This document shows positions 8,109 through 17,958 of a stretch of 64,000 nt of DNA, piece by piece. The stretch's first letter is position 1; the number at the start of each line of letters is the position of its first letter. Source of the stretch: Verrucomicrobiales bacterium (GTDB lineage Bacteria; Verrucomicrobiota; Verrucomicrobiia; Verrucomicrobiales; DEV007); the NCBI GenBank assembly GCA_029940475.1, contig JAPYUT010000002.1, positions 4,934 to 68,933 on the forward strand, given 5' to 3'. Below the pieces are notes generated by a model. That model was not told the DNA's origin, made no database searches, and saw only the letters and a list, made by a program, of their open reading frames with translations. Both the position numbers and the translations under genes were made by a program.

Positions 8109-8756
8109 TTATTCTGGTGCAGCCGACTTTTTGAAGGCCGGACGGATAATGACGTAGCCCCCCTTAGCCCCTGGAACAGCACCACTAATGAGCAGCACAT
8201 TGTCATCCGGACGCGATTCAATAACCTTCAGGTTCTGGACAGTAATACGCTGACCTCCCTGTCGACCGGGCATCTTGGTATTTTTCCAGACGCGACCGGG
8301 CGTGGAACCGGCACCAATTCCCCCGGGACGACGATGCATCATTGATCCATGGGATTGCGGCAATCCCCCAAACCCGTATCTTCTGTAGACGCCCTGAAAA
8401 CCCTTTCCCTTACTGGTGCCAATAATATCAACGAACTCTCCATTCTTGAACATTTCAGCCGATGGATGCTCCCCTGCTGCAGGGATTTCTTCATCGTTCT
8501 CAAGGCGAAACTCACGAATCAAACGCTTGGATCCGGATCCGAATTTCTTAAAATGACCTTCACGGGCCTTGGTAACACGGGATTGCCTTTGCTCGTCAAA
8601 CCCCACCTGTATGGCAGAATATCCGTCGTTCTCTTGGGTTTTTCTCTGCAAAAACGAATTATCGCTGATGTCTATAACGGTAACAGGGATCATGGCCCCG
8701 TCATCGTTATAGATACGAGTCATCCCGATCTTTTTTCCTAGAAGTCCTATGCTCAT
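8109..8756 (-). CDS. rplC: 50S ribosomal protein L3
   Basis: 215 residues. It begins MSIGLLGKKIGMTRIYNDDGAMIPVTVI and carries the characteristic internal segment GTSKGKGFQGVYRRYGFGGLPQSHGS...HRRPGGIGAGSTPGRVWKNTKMPGRQGG, which reaches the peptidyl-transferase centre. The gap to rpsJ (89 bp) is the widest inside the operon. It shows no convincing promoter. Confidence 0.98.
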   Translation of the reverse strand: MSIGLLGKKIGMTRIYNDDGAMIPVTVIDISDNSFLQRKTQENDGYSAIQVGFDEQRQSRVTKAREGHFKKFGSGSKRLIREFRLENDEEIPAAGEHPSAEMFKNGEFVDIIGTSKGKGFQGVYRRYGFGGLPQSHGSMMHRRPGGIGAGSTPGRVWKNTKMPGRQGGQRITVQNLKVIESRPDDNVLLISGAVPGAKGGYVIIRPAFKKSAAPE

Positions 8757-8845
8757 GTCGCGTTCAGGTCTTGATGGCGTCGCGTTTAAATGATTCGCTT
8801 GGTTGCAGTTTCTGGCAGCTCACGGAAGTCCGCCCTAAAGGTTAT

Positions 8846-9154
8846 TTAAATCTTAATTGTGATATCAACACCGGCCGGGAGATTAAGTTTCTTCAGCTCA
8901 TCAACGGTGCGTGACGTCGGATCAATGATATCAAGGAGGCGCTTGTGAGTGCGGATCTCGAACTGCTCCGCAGATTTTTTGTTAACGTGCGGCGAGCGAT
9001 TGACGCTGAACTTCTCAGTACGGGTCGGCAATGGGATCGGTCCGATAACCTTGGCGCCGGTGCGTTTGGCCGTATCAACGATTTCCTCAGCCGAACGGTC
9101 TAGCGCGCGATGATCGTATGCTCTCAGGCGGATTCGGATACTTTGGCTTTCCAT
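8846..9154 (-). CDS. rpsJ: 30S ribosomal protein S10
   Basis: 102 residues, the standard length. [66 protein letters not shown] is a textbook S10 sequence. It follows rpsG with only 48 bp between them. In many bacteria fusA and tuf occupy that gap, and both are absent here. Confidence 0.98.
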   Translation of the reverse strand: MESQSIRIRLRAYDHRALDRSAEEIVDTAKRTGAKVIGPIPLPTRTEKFSVNRSPHVNKKSAEQFEIRTHKRLLDIIDPTSRTVDELKKLNLPAGVDITIKI

Positions 9155-9202
9155 CTTTTTAAAATTTCGTGAATAAAGTTTTACGCAATCGCAAGGCGCT
9201 GA

Positions 9203-9676
9203 CTACCAGCGGAAATGAGCAAAGGCGCGGTTTGCCTGCGCCATCTTGTGCATCTCGTCGCGTCGACGCACGGCACTGCCGCTATTGGAGGCGGCATCGC
9301 GGATTTCGTTAGACAATGCAACATGCATCGGTGTGCCCCGGCGCGCACGGGCAAAGTTCACAAGCCAGCGAATAGCCAGAGACTCCTGACGACTGCCAGT
9401 TACCTCAAGGGGAACCTGGTAAGTTGCTCCCCCAACGCGACGTGATTTGACCTCCACTCGCGGCTTGGAGTTTTCCACCGACCGGGTCAGTATTTCCAGG
9501 GGATCCACGTTATCACTGCCATCATTAGCGCGCTCAATAGCCGCATATACAATACGCTCAGCAAGCGATTTCTTGCCCGCTCCCATCACGGTATTAACGA
9601 ATTTTGCAACCAACACGCTGTCATAACGCGGGTCCTTGACTTCGATCTTGTGCCTTACTCTTCTACGACGGGACAT
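9203..9676 (-). CDS. rpsG: 30S ribosomal protein S7
   Basis: 157 residues. MSRRRRVRHKIEVKDPRYDSVLVAKFVNTVMGAGKKSLAERIVY and the C-terminal KMAQANRAFAHFRW are diagnostic of S7, the primary binder of the 16S 3' major domain. It lies 32 bp downstream of rpsL. Confidence 0.98.
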   Translation of the reverse strand: MSRRRRVRHKIEVKDPRYDSVLVAKFVNTVMGAGKKSLAERIVYAAIERANDGSDNVDPLEILTRSVENSKPRVEVKSRRVGGATYQVPLEVTGSRQESLAIRWLVNFARARRGTPMHVALSNEIRDAASNSGSAVRRRDEMHKMAQANRAFAHFRW

Positions 9677-9708
9677 TACTTGAATCTGTTTGGTTCTTTA
9701 CTGCCGCC

Positions 9709-10080
9709 TTATTTCGGACGCTTCGTGCCGTATTTTGAACGGGCTTGTCGACGCTTATCAACGCCCAGGGTATCCAGGGCACCGCGGACAATGTGGTAAC
9801 GCACCCCCGGTAAATCCTTCACTCTTCCCCCGCGAACGAGCACAATAGAGTGTTCCTGCAGGTTATGTCCCTCGCCGCCTATGTATGCAATAATCTCCTG
9901 CCCATTGGTCAGGCGCACCTTAGCGACCTTCCGCAATGCGGAGTTCGGTTTCTTCGGCGTCCGGGTATAGACCTGCAGGCAAACTCCTCGTCGCTGCGGG
10001 CAATCAGAGAGTGCCGGTGACTTGGATTTCTCCACGGGACGCTTACGACCGTGACGAACGAGTTGATTGATAGTGGGCAT
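9709..10080 (-). CDS. rpsL: 30S ribosomal protein S12, first gene of the fused operon
   Basis: 123 residues. [12 protein letters not shown], then the decoding loops [20 protein letters not shown] and [23 protein letters not shown], are intact. The Lys of KKPNS and the neighbouring residues where streptomycin-resistance substitutions usually fall are wild type, so no resistance allele is seen. It is the promoter-proximal gene of a run of about 22 genes; a promoter-like sequence lies 156-183 bp upstream of the ATG. Confidence 0.98.
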   Translation of the reverse strand: MPTINQLVRHGRKRPVEKSKSPALSDCPQRRGVCLQVYTRTPKKPNSALRKVAKVRLTNGQEIIAYIGGEGHNLQEHSIVLVRGGRVKDLPGVRYHIVRGALDTLGVDKRRQARSKYGTKRPK

Positions 10081-10520
10081 AATTTGGTGCGAAATGTCTC
10101 GGGAAAGAAAGGACGAGACGATACTTCGACACGCGGTTAACCCGCAGAGCGTCAGAAAGTTTCGACCCGTCGTCTGTCACATCATCACCCGCAGGTGCGA
10201 GAACAGAGCGCAATCATCCCCGAAAAGGGAGCGCGAATATAGAGAGTAAAGACATTCTGGCAAGGCGAATTCATAGTATTTTCAATGATTCGTGGCAAAA
10301 AATCACCAAATTTCTCTAATTACCCTGATTCCAACTGATCTTGGACTTTACCCCCCCTCAAGTGATTATCAACAATACCCTGAATGTAACAATCTCATGA
10401 CTATTCATTGCCATTAAGATCAATGCCATACACGGCCACCATATCGTGCGTAGTGGGGTTCATTGTGACAAAGCAATTACCCACCGCTGTGAATCAATCA
10501 TCAGGCAATCAGCACACAAC
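10081..10520. other. 440-bp intergenic region between the PQQ fusion gene and rpsL
   Basis: No reading frame with recognisable protein character is present on either strand. The part next to rpsL (10081-10270) is GC-rich and holds the candidate promoter and untranslated leader. The part next to the PQQ gene stop (10271-10520) is AT-richer, with no clear hairpin-plus-T-run terminator. No structured RNA family was recognised. Confidence 0.6.
10236..10263 (-). promoter_or_regulatory. Candidate sigma-70 type promoter for the ribosomal operon
   Basis: On the minus strand TTGCCA (10263-10258) is followed after 16 bp by TATATT (10241-10236), each matching the consensus at five of six positions. It lies about 155 bp upstream of the rpsL start, leaving a leader long enough for regulation. 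Confidence 0.5.
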
Positions 10521-13500
10521 TTATTGACGGATCTCCCGGGCACCCGATCGGATCACCTCGATGCCACTCAGGATCGATGCGCCTGTCGTGGCCTCCGGTA
10601 GATCAATCGTCAGTCCTCCTGCCACGATAATATCGCGAAACTCCAAAATACGGCCATTCTCAGCACCGGTGACTTTTGCCGCACGCGCAATCTTGTCTTC
10701 AAGTCGAATCCCGTCGGCATCTCCGCCGGCTGCAAAAAACAACCGCACTGTGTAACTCGCATGGGGCTGACCCTTGGCCAATAGCGGAAGTTCACAGTGG
10801 GTGAGGCCATTGCCACCGGAGACATAGATCCAGCTTGGAGGCGTATCCTTGTTCCCGGAATCAGCCATCTCCCCGGCATTCCCGCTCGAGAACCTCCCGG
10901 CATCGGAAAATACCGGTTTCAAGTCCAGCGGCAGGTCAAGACCCGCCCGCGAGCTGGGACGCGGATATCCGAGCCAGAGTTTTCCGGAAACATCACGACG
11001 GTCACCAGGGGCCCCAAGATTTAAAACCATGTGACGAACGGGCTGCGAGCTCCCCTCGGCAGTGAACACTCCCCAGTTCTCACGACCGTCGTTTGGCTCA
11101 AAGACAACCGTCGCCGCAATGGAAAACAGGCACACACACCCGGCACTCGCTTCCGGAACCATCACCAGGCCGTTGGCAGGTATCGAGTTGATCCAGCAGC
11201 CGGTCCGGTGACCGGCGAAATGCTGCGTGCCGCTGTCGGTCTCGAGATTGTAGTATGCCGTGTAACGGGACCGGAAGAACAGCATGTTCGGTGTCGCTGA
11301 AATCGCACCGCAATGGTGACCCGGGCGGATGAATTTCCACGGGGTCGATTCCCCTGTCAGTGGATGGGTACGAGTTTTCTGCGTTCCAGTGTAAAGGTCA
11401 TAGGACCACGGCTCGGCGACCACTTCGTTGCCGATCACGATGGGGCGATGACGATAATTTGCATCCTTTGCCCATATCTTCTCGCCGCTGGCGGACGACA
11501 GGACCACCAGCCGGCGCCGTTCGAACTCGCCGCTGAGGAACTGTTTCCAGTAGTGCCCGTTCGCGTTCGCCCCACCGAGGACAAGATGCCCATCCGCGTG
11601 CATCAGCGTGAGTGAACCCGCACCGATACCGATCCCCGAGCAGTCGGTGACATCGACCGCGCGCTCCCACGCCTTCTTGCCTGTCCTGCTCTCAAGCGCG
11701 GTTGCAAGCCGCAGATCCTGTTTCTTCAACCGCTCTTCAGCAAGTTCCCTCGCCTTACCCGTCAGTTTCTTGAACTCGGACTTATCCTGGCGCAAAAACG
11801 CCTCACGCTGATCAGCTCGCATCGTGGCATCAATAAAAAAGATCCGCCCGTCACCAACGGCAATCGAGACATGTGAAACACTTTTCCCCTGGTAGGTCCA
11901 GAGACGTTGACCGCTCTTCGTATCATATGCGAAAAGCTGGTCGGTCGCAGCGGCAGCCGTCTGCCCCTTGGTCGCGCGCACCTTGAGCAGCCGGCGCTGG
12001 TCAGTGCTGGTGCCGAAAAGAATACCATCGCTGTGGGAAATATAGGTCCAGCGCCTGCTCTCCGAACTGCCGTCCCCCGGGTCGGGAATTGTGTAGGTGC
12101 GAACCACCTCACCACTGGCAGCATCAATATGAAAACATCGCTTGCCCTCAACCATGAAAAGACTGTCATCGCTGGCAGCCATGTTGCCGGGCTCATAGGC
12201 CTTCTTCAACCCGGTGCGCATCGCACCGGGATTCTCCACCTCCCACAGGAACAAACCGTTGTAGGCATCATAAGCCATCACGCTGTGATCGGTGGGGATG
12301 AATAAGCGGCCGTTGGCTGAAACCGGGCCCACAGCACCGGCATGCCGGTTCACCATGTGCTCGGGTCCCGGATCCCCGTACCAAAGGACACTCAGTCCAT
12401 CACGCACCCGGGTATCCCTGTTGCTCGAGGTATTACCGGCATTGCCGTATTGGTGGGACCAGTCGTCTGTTCCGGGCAGTCGTCCGCGCGTGAGCAGCGA
12501 CCAGCCGTTACGGGATCTTAGCGTTGCCTGTTTGTCCTTTATCAGCCCGGTCGATGCAAGCCAGGGAACAACTTCACCCTTGAGTATCTCCCGCACCTCC
12601 CCAGGTTCACCGGGCCTGCCAAGGCAAATGACTCCACCCCCCGGCTTGAGATGCCTGACCACTGATTGCGCACGTCCGGGAACATGTCCGCTGAGAAGCA
12701 GCGTATCCGAGGTGACCAGGTTGGCAAAATAGTTCGGGTAGGGAACCGGTGAGCCTGCCGGTACGTGATCAATGGTAATGCGCGAACCGTATAGCCCGGT
12801 AGCGGATAATTTCTCACGGGCAGCCGCCACCCTGGCTCCATCCGGATCAATGCCGTAGATCAGCAGTTCACTCCGCTTCGCCAACTGGTAGGCCAGCCTA
12901 CCGTTCTCGGCACCTAGAATCAGGCAAAATCCGCGTATCATGCCGGACTCCTCAAGGATTGACTGTGCAGCTAGCGCATAGGTTTTGGAGAGGGCATCCT
13001 CCGGGTAGGGATTCGTAACGGCAGCAGTCGCCGCTACCGCGCTGTTCTTAACCGGAGGTGCAAAACAGTAAATCACACCCTCAGTGGTACTGACAAACAA
13101 CCGGCCATCGGCAATGGCAAGCCCGCGTGCCTCCCCTTTAAGCTTTGACTGCCATTTCGGTTTCCCTGTGACAATGTCCAACAATGCCACCTCGCCGATC
13201 CCGCCGGCCACCACCGAATTTCCGGCCACCACCAGCGATGATTCATTCTTCGAGCTGAAGCGCCACTTGATGCCAACCTGCTTGAATTTCTCGATCCCCG
13301 ACTTCAGCTCCTTATACTGCACCTGCTTCGCATTGAAGTCCCGGCGGCTTTTTTCATACTTTTTCGCCGCTGACGCATAGGCGCTACTTGCCGCTTTTAC
13401 CGATTCTCGCGCCGCCGCATGACCGGGCGCTCCGGATTCTCCACTGCCGGTCAACTCCTTGAGCCGCAGCATCGCCGTGTCCAGTTTCGCCTTGAGTGAT

Positions 13501-14639
13501 TCCGCGCTCTTCAGCTCTGAGGGTGCCTTGTGGCGGGCAATCACTCTTGTTAAATCGTTCATCTTCAGGTCAAGAGGATGCCGCTTGCGTGTCGCCACGG
13601 CATGCTCACTGTGGTCAACGGCAATAATTTCCTTGCCGTTGGCCATATAGGCCATGTCACCGGCCATGGTCATGCGCCGGGCAAGGAACCAGCCAAAGCC
13701 GGTCTTGCCGCGTTCCTGATCGAGAGCGAGGACATGGTGCTCGGCAAGGGAATAAAGCTGATCGTTGGCGAGCATGGCCTCCGTGCCGCCGATCTGCCCG
13801 CCACCATCACGCCTCCATGACGGCGCCGACTTGTAGATTCGCTCACCATTGGAGCGCCTGATTGCCGCCGGCATTGAACGCCCGGAGGGCACAAAAAGGA
13901 TTTCCTTTGAAGCAAGCATGTAACCTTGCGGAGAGAGATCATCGCGACCGGCATCACGCTGGCTGATCCAGTCGTTTTTCCAGAGCACCTCGCCGGTGGC
14001 GGCATCGACCGCATAAAGGTAAACCGTTTCATGTGGAAAAACACCCGCACCGAAATAAGCGATGTCGTCATCAACCAGAACCCCGGTGCGCACTGCCCAG
14101 CGTGAGGTCATCCGGCCACGGGCGAGGATGCGCTCGTCACGCGGGCCCGCCCGCCGTTTCCAGATCAGTGCCCCCGATACCGCATCAAGACAATAGACAC
14201 AGCCGTCATCCGACCCGGCATAAACCCGCCCACCGGCGACAGTTGGTACCAGGCGGATCGGGCCATCAGTGAAGAACGTCCAGTGCTCGCTGCCACTCGC
14301 CGCATCCTTGCAGTGCACCCTGCCGTCAACCGATGACCCGAAATAAACCCGCCCCGCCGCAATCACCACATGGAACACGTCATCGAAGCGGATCCGGGAA
14401 CGCAGTTTCTTACCCTCATGCACCTTGTCGTGCGGTCCCGAGAACGCTCGCTTCGGCGGCACTGGTGATTTATAGGTCCAGCTCAAGGCCAACGGCGCAC
14501 CAAGCGAATCCGGTGTCGCTCCAACACGCGAGTTGTCATGCATATAGGTCGGCCAGTCGGAAGCCGCGCAAATAGCCGTGATGGCGATGGTAAACACAAT
14601 GGCAAAAACTCCCCACAAAGCAGATCTCATAATATCCAA
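10521..14639 (-). CDS. Secreted PQQ-type beta-propeller / methyltransferase / malectin-like fusion
   Basis: 1372 residues. An N-terminal signal peptide (about 1-26) precedes 'DWPTYMHDNSRVG', the usual opening of PQQ-like propellers. Residues 90-350 hold blades of the pattern GRVYFGSSVDGRVHCKDAASGSEHW. Residues 370-450 form a Lys/Ala/Glu-rich coiled coil. At about 550-690 there is a Rossmann methyltransferase-like domain (LILGAENGRLAYQLA as motif I, IYGIDPDGARVAAAREK, then HLKPGGGVICLG). A second propeller fills about 720-1230. The last 130 residues look like a malectin-type carbohydrate-binding sandwich (SYTVRLFFAAGGDADGIR...). Similar giant proteins are known in Verrucomicrobiota and Planctomycetota. 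The substrate is unknown. A SAM-dependent enzyme outside the cytoplasm would be odd, so the domain may bind another ligand or be inactive. Confidence 0.85.
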   Translation of the reverse strand: MDIMRSALWGVFAIVFTIAITAICAASDWPTYMHDNSRVGATPDSLGAPLALSWTYKSPVPPKRAFSGPHDKVHEGKKLRSRIRFDDVFHVVIAAGRVYFGSSVDGRVHCKDAASGSEHWTFFTDGPIRLVPTVAGGRVYAGSDDGCVYCLDAVSGALIWKRRAGPRDERILARGRMTSRWAVRTGVLVDDDIAYFGAGVFPHETVYLYAVDAATGEVLWKNDWISQRDAGRDDLSPQGYMLASKEILFVPSGRSMPAAIRRSNGERIYKSAPSWRRDGGGQIGGTEAMLANDQLYSLAEHHVLALDQERGKTGFGWFLARRMTMAGDMAYMANGKEIIAVDHSEHAVATRKRHPLDLKMNDLTRVIARHKAPSELKSAESLKAKLDTAMLRLKELTGSGESGAPGHAAARESVKAASSAYASAAKKYEKSRRDFNAKQVQYKELKSGIEKFKQVGIKWRFSSKNESSLVVAGNSVVAGGIGEVALLDIVTGKPKWQSKLKGEARGLAIADGRLFVSTTEGVIYCFAPPVKNSAVAATAAVTNPYPEDALSKTYALAAQSILEESGMIRGFCLILGAENGRLAYQLAKRSELLIYGIDPDGARVAAAREKLSATGLYGSRITIDHVPAGSPVPYPNYFANLVTSDTLLLSGHVPGRAQSVVRHLKPGGGVICLGRPGEPGEVREILKGEVVPWLASTGLIKDKQATLRSRNGWSLLTRGRLPGTDDWSHQYGNAGNTSSNRDTRVRDGLSVLWYGDPGPEHMVNRHAGAVGPVSANGRLFIPTDHSVMAYDAYNGLFLWEVENPGAMRTGLKKAYEPGNMAASDDSLFMVEGKRCFHIDAASGEVVRTYTIPDPGDGSSESRRWTYISHSDGILFGTSTDQRRLLKVRATKGQTAAAATDQLFAYDTKSGQRLWTYQGKSVSHVSIAVGDGRIFFIDATMRADQREAFLRQDKSEFKKLTGKARELAEERLKKQDLRLATALESRTGKKAWERAVDVTDCSGIGIGAGSLTLMHADGHLVLGGANANGHYWKQFLSGEFERRRLVVLSSASGEKIWAKDANYRHRPIVIGNEVVAEPWSYDLYTGTQKTRTHPLTGESTPWKFIRPGHHCGAISATPNMLFFRSRYTAYYNLETDSGTQHFAGHRTGCWINSIPANGLVMVPEASAGCVCLFSIAATVVFEPNDGRENWGVFTAEGSSQPVRHMVLNLGAPGDRRDVSGKLWLGYPRPSSRAGLDLPLDLKPVFSDAGRFSSGNAGEMADSGNKDTPPSWIYVSGGNGLTHCELPLLAKGQPHASYTVRLFFAAGGDADGIRLEDKIARAAKVTGAENGRILEFRDIIVAGGLTIDLPEATTGASILSGIEVIRSGAREIRQ

Positions 14640-14867
14640 TTGTGGCAGGTAACTTCCTCATAACAAGCAAATCCAAGGAACAGTGCAGAACTATCTCATG
14701 TCGCTCTCCATCTTTTCCACCGGACCTTGTGCCAACATCAATTTAAGCAATGCCTGCATTCATATTATGCATTTCCATGGTATACAGGAAGCGGATTACG
14801 CTTACCTAATACCGGGAGATTGTTACGCGGTTCCTGGTTTTAAGTGCGCGATCAAAAGGCAACTCAA

Positions 14868-15437
14868 ATGAAATTACATTGCCCCCACTGCAACCAGTTG
14901 CTTGAGGCAGCGGACTCTATGTCCGGACAGGCAATAAAATGCCCCGCGTGCTCAGGAGATTTGCGGGTACCCACAGTGGCTGACAGCAAGCCACCCAGCC
15001 AAAGTGTCCAACCGGAGCCTTCATTAAGGCAGGCGTTAATCACGAAGAGCCGTAATCCCGGGCAATCAGATAAACCGGAACACCCTCCAGAACCTGATCC
15101 TGCAGTCCTTCAACCAACGCCCGCCGGCAGGCGAGCACCGGGATCGGTTAGCAGCCTGGTGCTGGGGATACTCTCAATTCCCCTTGCCTTGGTTATCGGT
15201 GGCTACGTTTTCTTATTAATAGCCTTTGGCAGCGACGACGAAGTCCTTGTCTTTCATTTCGGAAGCCTGATGCTGGGAATACTCGCGATCGTGCAGGCCG
15301 CCAAGGCAAAACGCGCCATTCAATCTTCCGCTGGCCGCTATGACGGCCACGGGATGGCCACAGCCGGCATGGTATGTGCCATCATTGGCATCACGACATT
15401 CTTGTTCTTTATGTTCGCAATTTTAAGCGAAATTTAA
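14868..15437 (+). CDS. Zinc-ribbon and DUF4190-like membrane protein
   Basis: 189 residues from the ATG at 14868, chosen because it starts directly at the zinc ribbon and has a purine-rich stretch (aaaagg) just upstream. Residues 3-30 carry two CxxC pairs (CPHC, CPAC) in the pattern of GYF/zinc-ribbon leaders. A Pro-rich linker follows to about residue 85, then hydrophobic helices separated by Gly-rich turns and a region rich in Ala/Lys (AIVQAAKAKRAIQSS), as in DUF4190 proteins. Function unknown. It converges with fusA. Confidence 0.75.
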   Translation: MKLHCPHCNQLLEAADSMSGQAIKCPACSGDLRVPTVADSKPPSQSVQPEPSLRQALITKSRNPGQSDKPEHPPEPDPAVLQPTPAGRRAPGSVSSLVLGILSIPLALVIGGYVFLLIAFGSDDEVLVFHFGSLMLGILAIVQAAKAKRAIQSSAGRYDGHGMATAGMVCAIIGITTFLFFMFAILSEI

Positions 15438-15494
15438 GCGTCTGGGAAATTCCCAATCTGCTCGTCCTCCCACACCGACGCCATCGGTGCTGGA

Positions 15495-17651
15495 TCAAAC
15501 CCCATACCCTCCGCGTTGCTCAACGAGTGTCTCGACAATGGCGGCAGGGACTTCTTCAAAGTGCGAAGGCTCCATTGAATAACTGGCACGCCCTGAGGAA
15601 AGGGTGCGGATGTCCGTGGAATAGCCGAACATTTCGGCAAGCGGCACCTCGGACTTGATGATGCAGATGTTGTTCCTGCCATCAATCTCACCGATACGTC
15701 CACGGCGCCTGTTAAGGTCCCCCATGATATCCCCCTGGAACTGCTCCGGGGTGGTGCATTCCACAGACATAATCGGCTCAAGCAGGTGGCAGCCGGCATT
15801 CTTGAATGCATCCTTCATGGCGAAAATCGCAGCCATCTTGAATGCCTGCTCATTGGAATCCACGTCATGACTGGATCCGTCAAGCAGCTCAACATGGACA
15901 TCAATCACCTGATACCCTGCCACAATGCCGGATATCATCGCCTCCCTGATCCCGGCCATGCAGGCATTGATGAATTCCTTGGGAATGGTGCCACCGACAA
16001 CCTTGTTCTCGGTGCTATGGCCCTCACCGCGCTTATTGGGGGAAACCTTGAGGATCACATGGCCATACTGACCGCGCCCCCCGGTTTGCTTCTTGAGCAG
16101 GCCCTCGCCGCCGGCTGCCAGTGAAATACTTTCACGATAGGCTATCTGCGGCTTACCGGCATTGGTCTCGACACTGAATTCCCGCTTCATTCGATCCTGA
16201 ATCACCTCAAGGTGAAGCTCCCCCATTCCTGAAATGATCGTTTGCCCGGTCTCCTCGTCACTCTTGACGACAAAAGTCGGGTCCTCTTCCCCGAGGCGCT
16301 GCAGGGCCACTGCCATTTTTTCCTGACCTGCAGTTGTTCTGGGTTCAACTGACATTGAAATAACCGGCTCCGGAAAAGACGGCGGTTCCAGAAGGACGTC
16401 GAGCGAAGCATTACACAGGGTGTCACCGGTTGTAATGTTCTTTATCCCCACAATGGCTGCAATATCACCGGCATAGCAGGTATCTATATCCTTGTGCTCG
16501 TCGGCCTGAATCTGAATCAGGCGCCCGACACGTTCTTTGCGGCGGGTGCGCGTATTATAAACCTGATCCCCCTTGGAGACTGTTCCCGAGTAAACCCGGA
16601 AGAAAACCAGCTTGCCGACAAACTTGTCACTCCAGAGCTTGAATGCCAAAGAGCAGAACTTGGCGTTGTCATCGGTGATGATCTCAACCTTCTCATCCTC
16701 ATTGCTCGCCTGCAGGGCCTCTGCTGCAGGAATATCAAGCGGGCTGGGCAGGTAATCCAACACCGCGTCCAGTGTCGCCTGTACCCCCTTGTTCTTGAAG
16801 GCAGAACCACCGGCGACCGGGATGATTTTATTGGCGATGGTGGCACGCCGCAGGGCCGCCTTGAGCTCAGTCCTGCTTATTTCCTTTTCCTCAAGGAACA
16901 TTGTCCCGATCAGCTCATCGACATCGACCAGTTTATCAAGCAGTTGGGAGTAGGCCTCATCAGCAATTCCCCGCTCCTCCTCATTGAGGTCGCGCACATC
17001 ATAGGTAGAGCCTAAAAGATCATCATCAGAGTATACAATCGCCTTGCCGTTAACGACGTCAATCTGGCCACTGAGGACATCCTCGGCACCTATTGGGATC
17101 AATACCGGTGCAGCATTAGCACCCAGTTTCTCGCGAATATCGCAGAGCACATTGTTAAAGTCGGCCCCGACACGGTCCATCTTGTTCACAAAGACCATGC
17201 GTGGCACATTGTATTTATCAGCCTGACGCCAGACCGTTTCCGATTGAGGTTGCACGCCGGCCACTCCGCAAAAGACCACAACCGCCCCGTCAAGAACACG
17301 CAGAGAACGTTCCACCTCAGCGGTAAAGTCAACATGCCCGGGAGTATCAATAATGTTGACGCGATGCCTAACCCCCTCAAAAAGCTTCATTAAACCAGCG
17401 CTTTCAATTTGCTTCCAGGCACATGTAACCGCGGCGGAGGTAATGGTGATCCCCCGTTCCTGCTCCTGCTCCATCCAGTCAGTGGTCGCCTGCCCGTCAT
17501 GCACTTCCCCAAGCCTGTGAATCATGCCGGTATAAAACAGCACCCGCTCGGTAAGCGTTGTTTTCCCCGCATCAATATGCGCGCAGATCCCGATGTTGCG
17601 CGTATGCTGCAACGGAAAATCACGATCTGGGGAATTGGGGTTATCCGGCAC
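15495..17651 (-). CDS. fusA: Translation elongation factor G
   Basis: 718 residues. The GTPase motifs are intact: AHIDAGKTT (P-loop), [11 protein letters not shown] (switch I), DTPGH (switch II), NKMD (base recognition). Domains II-V follow, with the domain IV loop region at about residues 500-600. A short insertion, [21 protein letters not shown], lies between switch I and DTPGH, which partly explains the length over the usual 690-705. EF-G drives ribosomal translocation and recycling. The gene stands alone instead of lying between rpsG and tuf in the str operon. Confidence 0.96.
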   Translation of the reverse strand: MPDNPNSPDRDFPLQHTRNIGICAHIDAGKTTLTERVLFYTGMIHRLGEVHDGQATTDWMEQEQERGITITSAAVTCAWKQIESAGLMKLFEGVRHRVNIIDTPGHVDFTAEVERSLRVLDGAVVVFCGVAGVQPQSETVWRQADKYNVPRMVFVNKMDRVGADFNNVLCDIREKLGANAAPVLIPIGAEDVLSGQIDVVNGKAIVYSDDDLLGSTYDVRDLNEEERGIADEAYSQLLDKLVDVDELIGTMFLEEKEISRTELKAALRRATIANKIIPVAGGSAFKNKGVQATLDAVLDYLPSPLDIPAAEALQASNEDEKVEIITDDNAKFCSLAFKLWSDKFVGKLVFFRVYSGTVSKGDQVYNTRTRRKERVGRLIQIQADEHKDIDTCYAGDIAAIVGIKNITTGDTLCNASLDVLLEPPSFPEPVISMSVEPRTTAGQEKMAVALQRLGEEDPTFVVKSDEETGQTIISGMGELHLEVIQDRMKREFSVETNAGKPQIAYRESISLAAGGEGLLKKQTGGRGQYGHVILKVSPNKRGEGHSTENKVVGGTIPKEFINACMAGIREAMISGIVAGYQVIDVHVELLDGSSHDVDSNEQAFKMAAIFAMKDAFKNAGCHLLEPIMSVECTTPEQFQGDIMGDLNRRRGRIGEIDGRNNICIIKSEVPLAEMFGYSTDIRTLSSGRASYSMEPSHFEEVPAAIVETLVEQRGGYGV

Positions 17652-17697
17652 GCTGTAACTAAAATAAGATAATCAATGACTGCCAGCATGTGGGCAG

Positions 17698-17772
17698 TGG
17701 TAGCAGGAGGGAGAGTTGAACTCCCGACCTTAGGCTTATGAATCCTCTGCTCTACCGCTGAGCTATCCTGCC
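17698..17772 (-). tRNA. tRNA with CAU anticodon (elongator Met most likely)
   Basis: A full cloverleaf reads from G at 17772 to an encoded CCA ending at 17698. Acceptor GGCAGGA pairs with TCCTGCT, the D-arm is GCTC/GAGC, the T-arm is GGGAG-TTCAACT-CTCCC, and the anticodon loop is TTCATAA. It lacks the three G-C pairs of initiator tRNA, and its first pair is G-U rather than the initiator mismatch. The anticodon stem (GAGGA/GCCTA) has only three Watson-Crick pairs, with G-A and A-G mismatches at its two ends. tRNA-Ile with a lysidine-modified CAU is a less likely alternative. Confidence 0.88.
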
Positions 17773-17805
17773 ATCTCGTGCCGCGCACTTGAACGCAACA
17801 GGCCG

Positions 17806-17833
17806 ATTTTACTCCCCTATTATTTATTGTCAA
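17806..17833 (-). promoter_or_regulatory. Promoter of the tRNA(CAU) gene
   Basis: A perfect TTGACA (17833-17828) is followed after 16 bp by TAAAAT (17811-17806) on the minus strand. The -10 ends 34 bp upstream of the first base of the mature tRNA. Confidence 0.7.
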
Positions 17834-17896
17834 ATCAACCCGTGACCATGAAGCATTCCCGAGTATTCCCTGCCCGTCGGCAAAAAGAATCCCGAC

Positions 17897-17916
17897 AATA
17901 CTCTGCGCAGAGTATT
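17897..17916. promoter_or_regulatory. Perfect 20-bp palindrome upstream of the CCA-adding enzyme gene
   Basis: The sequence AATACTCTGCGCAGAGTATT reads identically on both strands with no spacer. It lies 42 bp upstream of the cca ATG at 17959 and 63 bp upstream of the tRNA promoter. There is no T-run, so it looks more like a protein-binding operator than a terminator. A related half site (gagtattc) occurs about 27 bp to the left. Confidence 0.55.
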
Positions 17917-17958
17917 TGAAGAGCTGGCGTAATGGGTTAATTGAGGAGTTACCGGGCA

